A stretch of 16,195 bases of DNA from assembly GCF_938010505.1 (NCBI RefSeq), contig NZ_CALLVP010000036.1, forward strand, positions 1 through 16,195. The letters are read 5' to 3'. The DNA is from an uncultured Veillonella sp. (lineage in GTDB: Bacteria > Bacillota > Negativicutes > Veillonellales > Veillonellaceae). Shown here piece after piece: positions 1 to 6,891 of this stretch. The notes under the pieces were generated by a model. It did not search any database, was not told the DNA's origin, and saw nothing but the letters and a program-made list of their open reading frames with translations. The position numbers and the translations under genes are program-made. Numbering within the stretch: the stretch's first letter is position 1; the number at the start of each line of letters is the position of its first letter.

Positions 1-17
1 TGTAACCGTTTTGTCAT
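1..17 (-). CDS. Start of an unidentified gene downstream of ispE (partial)
   Basis: Only the first five codons (Met-Thr-Lys-Arg-Leu) are inside the window. The start is supported by a perfect AGGAGG ribosome site seven bases before an ATG on the minus strand. This ATG overlaps the TGA stop of ispE as ATGA, the usual sign of translational coupling in an operon. The product cannot be identified from five residues. In related bacteria a transcriptional regulator often follows ispE, but that is only a guess here. Confidence 0.7.
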
Positions 18-910
18 ACTAAGTCCTCCTGTGTACATGTTTTAGTAATGAGTGATAGCCAATCGTGACCAGCTGCTTTAATCTCCTCTTGCAACTGCAA
101 GGCTTCCATTGGTTTGTTGAGTAATACTACCATTGTAGGCCCACTGCCTGTCATGATGGTTGGGTAACCACGACTAGTGAAGAACTCCTTACATATTGTT
201 AGTGCTTCGTGATCTGGGAATAATAATTCCTCGAATGTATTAGCGCTACTGGTGAAAGCAGATTTTAAATCGTTGCTTTCAAGATGATTTAGAACGGTAT
301 CAATGGTTTTTGTTGTGGCTGCAGATTTGCCATTAAAGCGGTTATAAGCGTCTGCAGTAGAAACGGATACCTTTGGTTTTACAAGCAATAGCCAGTGCGC
401 CTCTGGTGATTGACCATAGGTAAGTACTTCGCCACGACCTGTTCCACGAGCTGTACCACCCTGTAATAGGAATGGTACGTCAGAGCCAAGAGAGGCACCA
501 ATTTCTAAAAGTTCCTCTTGCGTGAGACGTAAGTCCCAGAAGCGATTGAGTCCTAATAACATGGCAGCTGCGTCTGCACTGCCACCACCAAGACCGGCTT
601 GAACGGGAACGCGTTTTAGGAGGTGGATGGCGGCACCTGCTTTACAACCTGTATAGGATTGTATGGCACGTAACGCTTTTAGCGCGAGATTATCCTCCCC
701 ATAGGTTACGAGCTTTTGCATGTAATCGGGTAACTCGGGAGCGCCACCAGAAAAAACTACGGAATGATGCTTAGCGAAATAAATAGAATCACTAAGGCGA
801 ATCGATTGGAATATGGAATCGATGTCGTGATATCCATCGTCACGCTTGCCTGTAATGGCAAGTCCGATATTAATTTTGCTGCAACCGAGTTGCTCAAAAC
901 TTTTACTCAT
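14..910 (-). CDS. ispE: 4-diphosphocytidyl-2-C-methyl-D-erythritol kinase
   Basis: This cytosolic GHMP-family kinase phosphorylates CDP-methylerythritol at the 2-hydroxyl using ATP, in the MEP route to isopentenyl diphosphate. The 298-residue product has the family length. Visible motifs are SKIN near residue 11 (Lys12 is the expected catalytic lysine), GKRDDGYH at 21-28, the glycine-rich ATP loop PVQAGLGGGSADAA at about 102-115, GSDVPF at 142-147 (Asp144, catalytic base) and the C-terminal GSGPT at 255-259. I chose the ATG at 910 because GAGG lies six bases upstream. A TTG eight codons earlier is in frame but has no ribosome site and would add an unconserved extension. The gene overlaps the next leftward gene by four bases and is divergent from the YitT gene. 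Identification is secure. Confidence 0.96.
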   Translation of the reverse strand: MSKSFEQLGCSKINIGLAITGKRDDGYHDIDSIFQSIRLSDSIYFAKHHSVVFSGGAPELPDYMQKLVTYGEDNLALKALRAIQSYTGCKAGAAIHLLKRVPVQAGLGGGSADAAAMLLGLNRFWDLRLTQEELLEIGASLGSDVPFLLQGGTARGTGRGEVLTYGQSPEAHWLLLVKPKVSVSTADAYNRFNGKSAATTKTIDTVLNHLESNDLKSAFTSSANTFEELLFPDHEALTICKEFFTSRGYPTIMTGSGPTMVVLLNKPMEALQLQEEIKAAGHDWLSLITKTCTQEDLV

Positions 911-986
911 AATAGCCTCGTTTGTAATGTACAAAATATATGCAGTTTATATGTTTATTTTATACTGTTATAAAGTGATTGAAAAT

Positions 987-1001
987 AACCATTAAGTGGT
1001 T
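987..1001. repeat. Short inverted repeat between the divergent genes
   Basis: AACCA and TGGTT are separated by five bases in the 205-bp gap between ispE and the YitT gene. The gap is AT-rich and must hold promoters for both directions. I could not find a -35/-10 pair of convincing quality for either gene. The repeat could be an operator, but five-base arms arise easily by chance. Confidence 0.2.
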
Positions 1002-1115
1002 TATGATGATTTAGTATACACATGTTGTTTGATTATAAAAAGTATTGTAAACAGCGTATGTTTTAATTAGTTCATTATAGAATATTTATAGTGAAATAGC
1101 AATTTGGAGGGAGCT

Positions 1116-2060
1116 ATGTTCGCCAAGTATAAAGATGTTGTCTATAAATGTTTCATAGTTGCTATTGGATGTGCAATTTTTGGTGCTGGTTTAGATGCCT
1201 TTGTACTACCTCATAAACTAGTTAGCACTGGTATTAGTGGGGTAGGATTGATCTTGTATTATTTGACGGGTTTATCCGTTGGTGCTTGGAACGTTATTTT
1301 AAATGTTCCTATATTTTGGGCTGCTTGGAAGTGGCTAGGCAAACGTGTCGTACTTAATACTTTATATGGAACGCTCATGTTATCTTGGATGATTGATCTG
1401 TTTGCTTTCTTGCAATATGACATGATTATTAAGGACCCACTACTCAGTTCTATGATGGCAGGTATTTCGACTGGCTTGGGGCTTGGTATAATCTATCGTG
1501 TAGGCGGTAATACAGGTGGTCTTGATCCGATTGCTCTTATCGTCCGCAAATATTACGGGCTTCAAATGGGATCCATTAATAGCGCTATCAACTGTGCCAT
1601 TCTCTTAGTTGCTGTCGCAGTTGTTGGTCTTGAAGCAGTGGCCGTAACCCTTATCAGTGTGTATGTGTATACCATCATTACGAATAAGGTGGTAATCGGA
1701 TTTAATCAACGTAAAGTTGCTTTTATCATTACCTATAGGACTGATGAAGTATGTGAATGCATCATCAATAAGGTCGGTCGTGGTGCCACTATTATTAATG
1801 GCATTGGCGCTTATACTCGGACGCCTAAGCAAATCGTGATGGTTGCGGTTAATTTATTGCAAGTAAATAAATTAAAAGAATTTATTCAAGAAGCGGACCC
1901 AAATGTTTTTATCTTGATTACCGATGCCCAAGAGGTTATCGGTCAAGGTTTTACTCAGCCTATTGTTCCTGCGGAAGTATCTAAACAGCTAAAATCACAA
2001 GATGCTATTACCGAAGCGAACAATAATGTTGTAACAGATGAAAATAGTTGTAACAGATAA
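1116..2060 (+). CDS. YitT family membrane protein with C-terminal DUF2179 domain
   Basis: The product is 314 residues. The N-terminal two thirds are hydrophobic, with about five to six membrane segments within residues 8-195 and the family signature around GLGLGIIYRVGGNTGGLDPI. This matches the YitT/DUF161 membrane family. Residues about 205-285 form a soluble domain with GRGATIINGIGAYT and FILITDAQEVIGQGF, matching DUF2179. The transport substrate or role of the family is not established. I chose the ATG at 1116 because GGAGGG precedes it at good spacing; an in-frame TTG at 1104 lies within that ribosome site. The last residues are polar and look added on, and a near 19-bp repeat spans the stop codon. 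It stands alone, divergent from ispE and with a 170-bp gap to the next gene. Confidence 0.9.
   Translation: MFAKYKDVVYKCFIVAIGCAIFGAGLDAFVLPHKLVSTGISGVGLILYYLTGLSVGAWNVILNVPIFWAAWKWLGKRVVLNTLYGTLMLSWMIDLFAFLQYDMIIKDPLLSSMMAGISTGLGLGIIYRVGGNTGGLDPIALIVRKYYGLQMGSINSAINCAILLVAVAVVGLEAVAVTLISVYVYTIITNKVVIGFNQRKVAFIITYRTDEVCECIINKVGRGATIINGIGAYTRTPKQIVMVAVNLLQVNKLKEFIQEADPNVFILITDAQEVIGQGFTQPIVPAEVSKQLKSQDAITEANNNVVTDENSCNR
2028..2058 (+). repeat. Imperfect 19-bp tandem repeat across the YitT gene stop
   Basis: The 12-base string GTTGTAACAGAT occurs at 2028-2039 and again at 2047-2058, a period of 19, with partial similarity in the bases between. The second copy is read in a different frame and runs straight into the TAA stop. 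This suggests a small duplication that shaped the protein's C-terminus. Confidence 0.6.
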
Positions 2061-2143
2061 GAATAAAGGATTTTGATAAAATCTCTGTCTGCTGTCATCT
2101 TATATTAATTATGTGTAAATATAATATTTTTTGAATGATATAT

Positions 2144-2159
2144 ACATTTTAAAAAATGT
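2144..2159. repeat. All-AT-rich palindrome upstream of pgm
   Basis: ACATTTT and AAAATGT are separated by two bases in the 172-bp gap before pgm. A TATAAT hexamer lies just upstream at 2120-2125, but without a recognisable -35 at normal spacing. The palindrome could be an operator or chance in AT-rich DNA. Confidence 0.3.
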
Positions 2160-2190
2160 TTTAATACGATAGATAGAATATTAGCTTTGT

Positions 2191-2220
2191 AAAATGAGAG
2201 GGCTTGCCCTCAAAATGAGA
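2191..2220 (+). repeat. Hairpin flanked by 9-bp direct repeats in the pgm leader
   Basis: GAGGGC (2198-2203) and GCCCTC (2206-2211) can form a short GC-rich stem. AAAATGAGA occurs on both sides, at 2191-2199 and 2212-2220. The structure sits just upstream of the pgm ribosome site and contains two in-frame ATGs. It has no T-run after it, so it is not an intrinsic terminator. It may influence ribosome access, or be the scar of a small duplication. Confidence 0.45.
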
Positions 2221-2232
2221 TTAGAGGTTCCT

Positions 2233-3870
2233 ATGACTCACAAATTAGCAGGTACGCCTGTACAAGAACAAGATATTATCGATGTGCAAACCCTTGTGGA
2301 TGCATATTTTGATAATGCTCCGGACGTTACTGATCCGACACAACTCGTATCCTTTGGCACATCTGGCCATCGTGGTACATCTTTAAATGGTACTTTTACG
2401 GATTTACATGTGGCCGCTATTACACAGGCTATTTGTGATGGTCGTGGACAATTTGGCGCTACAGGCCCGCTTTTTGTCGGCCAGGATACACATGCTTTAT
2501 CTCAGCCAGCCCTTGTGACAGTGCTTGAGGTTCTTGCTGGTAATGGTTTAACGGCAATGGTTGATTCCGATATGGATTTCGTTCCGACGCCATCTATATC
2601 TCGTGCTATTATTCGTTATAATGAAAGTCACGATGATAAGGCGGATGGTATCGTGATTACGCCGTCTCATAATCCTCCAGATAATGGTGGTATCAAGTAT
2701 AACGCTACTCATGGTGGGCCGGCGGATACTCTCGTTACAAAATGGATTGAAACTCGAGCTAATGAGTATGTTCGTGCATACTGTGAACTAGAAGGGTTTA
2801 AACGTATTAGCATCGTCAATATTGAACCTGACCAACAAGTTCCGTATGACTATAAAGGCCTATACGTAGACGAACTATCTTCTATTATTAATATGGAGGC
2901 AATCCAAAGTGCCAAACCTAAGGTCCTTGTTAATGCCCTCGGTGGTAGTGGACTGGGTTATTGGCGAGCTATTAAAGAGCGTTATAATCTCAACATGGAT
3001 ATTATTAATGATGAGTATGATCCGACTTTTAGCTTTATGACGTATGACCATGATGGTAAGGTTCGTATGGATTGCTCCTCTGAATACGCTATGGCTGATG
3101 TTATCAAGCAAATTGGTAATTATGATTTGGCCGTTGGTAATGATCCTGATTATGATCGTTACGGTATTGTTAGTGCGGATGGTCTTGCATCACCAAATGC
3201 ATTCCTCGTAGCCGCTGCTGATTATCTATTCACAACCCGTGGTTGGAAGGATAAAGGGGTAGGTAAAACCGTTGTTTGTACAACCATGATTGATAAGTGG
3301 GCATCTGTTAAAGAAATTCCTGTATATGAAGTTCCGGTAGGTTTTAAATATTTTAGCTCCCTATTATTTGATGGAGACATTGGCATCGGTGGCGAAGAAT
3401 CTGCGGGCGCATCCTTTCTCAAAAAAGATGGTACCGTGTGGACTACAGATAAAGACGGCATGGTAATGGCTCTCTTAGCAATGGAGATGTACGCTGTAAT
3501 GGGCGCCACTGTTGAGAGACTGTATAACAATATTGTGGAAGGCTGTGGGGACCCTCGATTTGGTCGTATTGATGCGTCCTGTACTAAGGCGGCCAAGGCT
3601 AAGTTGAAGCAATTAAATGCAAGTTCCATCACGGCTACCGAAATAGATGGGGATGCGATTACAAATGTTCGTACTACTTCTCTGTATAAAGATATGCCTA
3701 TCGATGGTGTTAGAGTTGAAACGGAGACAGGCTGGTTTGTGGCACGTCCATCTGGTACCGAAGATTTATATAAAATTTATGGTGAAAGCTATAAAGGCGA
3801 CAAAGGTCTTATCGCATTGTTAACTGCTGGTGAAGAGATTGTAACAAGTGCTTTATCTGACGAAGTGTAA
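2233..3870 (+). CDS. pgm: Phosphoglucomutase (alpha-D-glucose phosphate-specific)
   Basis: This cytosolic enzyme interconverts glucose 1-phosphate and glucose 6-phosphate, linking central metabolism to UDP-glucose and surface sugar synthesis. The product is 545 residues, matching E. coli Pgm (546). It has the alpha-D-phosphohexomutase landmarks in order: FGTSGHRG at 41-48, the phosphoserine loop TPSHNP at 143-148 (Ser145), the Mg2+ loop DPDYDR at 304-309, the sugar-binding GGEES at 386-390, and the phosphate-binding RPSGTED near 505-511. I chose the ATG at 2233 because AGAGG precedes it at five to six bases and it gives the E. coli length. In-frame ATGs at 2194 and 2215 lie in or beside a hairpin and lack ribosome sites. 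It appears monocistronic, although no clear terminator follows it in the 134-bp gap. Confidence 0.96.
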   Translation: MTHKLAGTPVQEQDIIDVQTLVDAYFDNAPDVTDPTQLVSFGTSGHRGTSLNGTFTDLHVAAITQAICDGRGQFGATGPLFVGQDTHALSQPALVTVLEVLAGNGLTAMVDSDMDFVPTPSISRAIIRYNESHDDKADGIVITPSHNPPDNGGIKYNATHGGPADTLVTKWIETRANEYVRAYCELEGFKRISIVNIEPDQQVPYDYKGLYVDELSSIINMEAIQSAKPKVLVNALGGSGLGYWRAIKERYNLNMDIINDEYDPTFSFMTYDHDGKVRMDCSSEYAMADVIKQIGNYDLAVGNDPDYDRYGIVSADGLASPNAFLVAAADYLFTTRGWKDKGVGKTVVCTTMIDKWASVKEIPVYEVPVGFKYFSSLLFDGDIGIGGEESAGASFLKKDGTVWTTDKDGMVMALLAMEMYAVMGATVERLYNNIVEGCGDPRFGRIDASCTKAAKAKLKQLNASSITATEIDGDAITNVRTTSLYKDMPIDGVRVETETGWFVARPSGTEDLYKIYGESYKGDKGLIALLTAGEEIVTSALSDEV

Positions 3871-3926
3871 CATATTATTTTTACTAGAAAACTCATGAAG
3901 ATTTCATCAATGAAAAATAATAAATG

Positions 3927-3935
3927 TGTTATAAT
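3927..3935 (+). promoter_or_regulatory. Probable extended -10 promoter for the ACT-DUF711-wecA unit
   Basis: TGTTATAAT is a perfect extended -10 (TGnTATAAT) in the AT-rich gap after pgm. No good -35 lies 16-18 bases upstream, which is tolerated by extended -10 promoters. Transcription would start near 3942, giving a leader of about 60 bases before the ACT-domain gene. Confidence 0.5.
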
Positions 3936-4004
3936 ATATTAATATAGTTTATTGAATGCCCTATACTGGCTATGTAGTTTGTAGTGCTTAGAGAAGGTGA
4001 TGTT

Positions 4005-4280
4005 ATGAAATTAGTTGTTACCGTTGTCGGTGTAGACCGCGTTGGTATCATTGCTGGAGTTAGTACCGTGCTCGCTAACCACGGCGTAAATATTATGTCT
4101 ATTAATCAAACCATCCTCGATGGCGTCTTCAATATGATTATGATGTGTGAAACTAAGTCTGAAGATATGAAAAATCTTACAGCTATTCAAGAAGCTTTGA
4201 CTACACAAGGTAAAGAACTAGGTGTTGAAATCCGTGCACAACATGCTGATATTTTCTTGAGCATGCACCGTGTAGGATAG
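4005..4280 (+). CDS. ACT domain-containing protein, UPF0237 family
   Basis: The 91-residue product is essentially a single ACT domain. It starts with the typical strand and turn KLVVTVVGVDRVGIIAGVS (residues 2-20), then a helix, then VNIMSINQTILDGVFNMIM. ACT domains usually bind amino acids or other small ligands and control a partner. This stand-alone type resembles the domain of glycine-cleavage regulators such as GcvR. I chose the ATG at 4005 because GAAGGTGAT precedes it; an in-frame GTG at 3984 has no site. It lies nine bases before the UPF0210 gene, and this two-gene pairing is known from many Firmicutes, including streptococci. Ligand and function are unknown. Confidence 0.9.
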   Translation: MKLVVTVVGVDRVGIIAGVSTVLANHGVNIMSINQTILDGVFNMIMMCETKSEDMKNLTAIQEALTTQGKELGVEIRAQHADIFLSMHRVG

Positions 4281-4289
4281 GAGGCACTT

Positions 4290-5648
4290 ATGTTATCTAT
4301 CGATAATATTTTAGAAACGAATCAGATGATTCACGATAATAAGCTTGATGTGCGTACCATTACGATGGGGATCAGCTTGCTTGAATGTGCATCCAGTTCT
4401 GGTAAAGAATTGTGTGATCGCATTTATGACCGCATTACGAAAGAAGCAGAATACCTTGTATCTACGGGTGAAGATATCGAACGAGAGTTCGGTATCCCTA
4501 TTATTAACAAGCGTATTTCTGTAACACCAATTTCTCTTGTAGCAGGTGGTAGTGATTTAACATCCTATGTTCCTGTGGCGGAAGCTATGGATCGTGCTGC
4601 AAAAACTGTAGGTGTTAATTTTATCGGCGGCTTTTCTGCGCTTGTAACAAAGGGCGCTACACGAGCTGATCGTATTTTGATTGACTCTATTCCTGAAGCT
4701 CTGGCAACTACGGATATCGTTTGTAGTTCTGTTGCGGTGGGCTCAACTAAAACTGGTATCAACATGGATGCAGTGCGCGACATGGGTATCATCGTTAAGA
4801 AAACCGCAGAACTTACAAAGGATAATGATGCGCTTGGTTGTGCTAAGCTCGTTATTTTCTGTAATCCTGTAGAGGATAATCCGTTCATGGCTGGTGCTTT
4901 CTTCGGCGTAACAGAAGGGGATAGTGCTATTTCTGTAGGTGTATCTGGCCCGGGCGTTGTAAAACATGCGCTTGAATCCGTTCGTGGACAATCCTTTGAC
5001 ATTGTAGCAGAAACGATTAAACGTACTGCTTTTAAAATTACTCGCGTAGGTCAATTGGTAGCGCAAGAGGCATCTCGTCGTCTTGGTAAACCATTTGGTA
5101 TTATCGATTTATCCTTGGCGCCAACTCCAGCTGTAGGCGACTCTGTAGCTCACGTTCTGGAAGAAATGGGCTTGTCCTCTTGTGGCTGTCATGGCACTAC
5201 AGCAGCACTAGCATTACTTAATGATGCGGTGAAAAAAGGTGGTCTCATGGCCTCCTCTCACGTAGGTGGACTTAGTGGTGCATTTATTCCTGTCTCTGAA
5301 GATGCAGGCATGATTGATGCCGTATCTTGTGGCAGTTTAACACTTGATAAATTAGAGGCTATGACATGTGTATGTTCTGTTGGCCTTGATATGATTGCTA
5401 TTCCTGGAGACACTACTGCTGATACAATTTCTGCTATCATCGCAGATGAGTCGGCTATCGGCATGATTAACAATAAGACAACTGCGGTTCGTGTAATTCC
5501 GGTACCTGGTAAGACGGTTGGAGAGGTTGTTGAATTTGGTGGCCTATTAGGTTATGCCCCAATTATCGAAGTAAGCCCTTATAGTGCGGCTGAGTTCATC
5601 GCTCGCGGTGGACGAATTCCTGCTCCTATTCGCAGCTTAACGAACTAA
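4290..5648 (+). CDS. UPF0210 / DUF711 family protein (PFL-like barrel)
   Basis: The 452-residue product matches the UPF0210 (DUF711) family over its whole length. Recognisable stretches include the N-terminal DVRTITMGISLLEC (about residues 20-33), SVTPISLVAGG, FIGGFSALVTKG, GDSAISVGVSGPG in the middle, and a glycine-rich C-terminal half. Family structures show a barrel related to pyruvate formate-lyase. I do not see the RVxGY-type glycyl radical loop expected of a true glycyl radical enzyme, so the catalytic chemistry is open. The ATG at 4290 has GGAGG upstream. The ACT protein encoded just before it is a likely regulatory or subunit partner. Family assignment is firm and function unknown. 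Confidence 0.92.
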   Translation: MLSIDNILETNQMIHDNKLDVRTITMGISLLECASSSGKELCDRIYDRITKEAEYLVSTGEDIEREFGIPIINKRISVTPISLVAGGSDLTSYVPVAEAMDRAAKTVGVNFIGGFSALVTKGATRADRILIDSIPEALATTDIVCSSVAVGSTKTGINMDAVRDMGIIVKKTAELTKDNDALGCAKLVIFCNPVEDNPFMAGAFFGVTEGDSAISVGVSGPGVVKHALESVRGQSFDIVAETIKRTAFKITRVGQLVAQEASRRLGKPFGIIDLSLAPTPAVGDSVAHVLEEMGLSSCGCHGTTAALALLNDAVKKGGLMASSHVGGLSGAFIPVSEDAGMIDAVSCGSLTLDKLEAMTCVCSVGLDMIAIPGDTTADTISAIIADESAIGMINNKTTAVRVIPVPGKTVGEVVEFGGLLGYAPIIEVSPYSAAEFIARGGRIPAPIRSLTN

Positions 5649-5682
5649 TCCGTTTTTGCAACCTGGTTGTTGGAGGTGTCTT

Positions 5683-6834
5683 ATGAGTGAATATGTGCTC
5701 GATTATGTATGGGCCTTTGCACTAGCGCTCATCATAACCTTTGCACTTACCCCCTTGGTAAAACGCTTTGCCGTTGCCGTTGGGGCAATAGATAAACCTG
5801 ATGATCGGAAGGTACATCAGGGTGCTATTCCACGACTTGGTGGATTGGCAATCTTTCTCGGTTATGTGGGGTCGGTACTCTTTAACGACTCTATCCCGCA
5901 TGATCATAAATTATTTGGCTTTGTACTTGGTACTGTCATTTTAGTGCTAGTCGGTATTTGGGACGATATTAAACAGATTGAGCCAAAAACTAAGTTGATG
6001 GGCCAAATCATAGCAGCAGCTATTTTGGTAGCTTATGATATTCGAGTAGATTTCATCAACCTTCCTTGGGGTGGTGTAGTATATCTTAAGTATTGGGCTA
6101 TTCCGTTGACTATTTTCTGGATTGTAGGTTTTACGAATATCGTAAACCTCATCGATGGTCTTGATGGCTTGGCTGCAGGTATTTCCTTTATTGCTTGTAT
6201 CGCTGTTTGTGCGATGACTTTGCAACTCGGTCAAATTGACCTCGCTTGTATTTCTCTTGCTTTGGCAGGTGCAACCGTAGGTTTTTTACGGTATAACTTT
6301 AATCCTGCAAAAATATTCATGGGTGATACGGGATCCATGTTATTAGGCTATACATTAGCGGCTATTTCTGTTATGGGTGCCGTAAAGACGGCTGCCATGA
6401 TTGCTCTAGTAGTGCCTGCTATCGTATTAGGCTTGCCGATTTTGGATACCTTATTTGCCATTGTGCGCCGTAAAATCAGTGGGCGTCCGATTTTTAAACC
6501 CGATAAAGGTCACGTTCATCATCGTTTATTAGCGCAAGGCTTAACTCAAAAGCAAGCTGTATTGATGATGTATGCGGTAACCGCCCTTTTCGGAGGTGTA
6601 TCTGTTATCGTTGCAGAGGTTAATGCCTGGGTTGGTGCAACCTTAGTATTAGTCATTTTCTTGTGCAGTATCTATATTGCTCGCCGCCTTGGTGTTATTA
6701 TGCATAGCGATGCGGCAGGGCATCCGTTACCACGTCCTACAATTGAACGCAGCGATTCGGATGATACCATATCCTTTGATCGCGATGAATTGGCTAAAGC
6801 TTTGGAGAATCCAGATGATTCTCATGAGGAATAA
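5683..6834 (+). CDS. Undecaprenyl-phosphate GlcNAc-1-phosphate transferase (WecA/TagO family)
   Basis: This integral membrane enzyme of the MraY/WecA superfamily transfers GlcNAc-1-phosphate from UDP-GlcNAc to undecaprenyl phosphate, the first step of many surface polysaccharides. The product is 383 residues with about ten hydrophobic segments. Hallmarks are DKPDDRKVHQGAIPRLGG (37-54), DD at 94-95, NLIDGLDGLAAG (155-166), FMGDTGSMLLG (212-222) and the HVHH motif at 277-280 that marks the WecA/TagO branch. The C-terminal 35 residues form a polar, acidic cytoplasmic tail. I chose the ATG at 5683 after GGAGG; the in-frame TTG at 5656 overlaps that site. It follows DUF711 by 34 bases without a terminator and is followed by a strong terminator. 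In a diderm Negativicute it may start an O-antigen-like or other envelope glycan. The exact acceptor pathway is not visible here. Confidence 0.92.
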   Translation: MSEYVLDYVWAFALALIITFALTPLVKRFAVAVGAIDKPDDRKVHQGAIPRLGGLAIFLGYVGSVLFNDSIPHDHKLFGFVLGTVILVLVGIWDDIKQIEPKTKLMGQIIAAAILVAYDIRVDFINLPWGGVVYLKYWAIPLTIFWIVGFTNIVNLIDGLDGLAAGISFIACIAVCAMTLQLGQIDLACISLALAGATVGFLRYNFNPAKIFMGDTGSMLLGYTLAAISVMGAVKTAAMIALVVPAIVLGLPILDTLFAIVRRKISGRPIFKPDKGHVHHRLLAQGLTQKQAVLMMYAVTALFGGVSVIVAEVNAWVGATLVLVIFLCSIYIARRLGVIMHSDAAGHPLPRPTIERSDSDDTISFDRDELAKALENPDDSHEE

Positions 6835-6841
6835 CCATATG

Positions 6842-6866
6842 TGGGGCGCTTGGCGCCCCATTTTTT
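6842..6866 (+). terminator. Intrinsic terminator between the WecA-type gene and wecB
   Basis: An eight-base GC-rich stem, TGGGGCGC with GCGCCCCA, has a three-base loop and is followed directly by six T. It begins seven bases after the transferase stop. Only 25 bases separate the T-run from the wecB start, which leaves no room for an independent promoter with a normal leader downstream. Partial read-through or a promoter inside the upstream gene must supply wecB. Confidence 0.88.
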
Positions 6867-6891
6867 CTATCCTACTATGTTGGAGGCAACT

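Noticed and set aside
1020..1100. Promoter for the YitT gene
   Set aside because: Several TATAAA/TATAGA-like strings exist in this AT-rich stretch, but none pairs with a -35 at 16-18 bases, so I do not call one.
2069..2083. GATTTT/AAAATC stem after the YitT gene as a terminator
   Set aside because: The stem is six bases and almost all A-T, and no T-run follows it.
3222..3632. Open frame of 136 codons on the minus strand within pgm
   Set aside because: It overlaps the active-site coding part of pgm and shows no family features.
3894..3907. ATGAA/TTCAT repeat after pgm as a terminator
   Set aside because: Five A-T-rich pairs without a following T-run do not make an intrinsic terminator.
4565..5002. 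Open frame of 145 codons on the minus strand within the DUF711 gene
   Set aside because: It is an antisense shadow of a secure gene with low-complexity Ser/Ala/Thr composition and no supporting start signal.
6850..6878. TTGGCG-17-TACTAT as a promoter for wecB
   Set aside because: Each hexamer is only a four of six match. The -35 lies within the terminator stem, and the predicted start would fall in the wecB ribosome site and destroy it.
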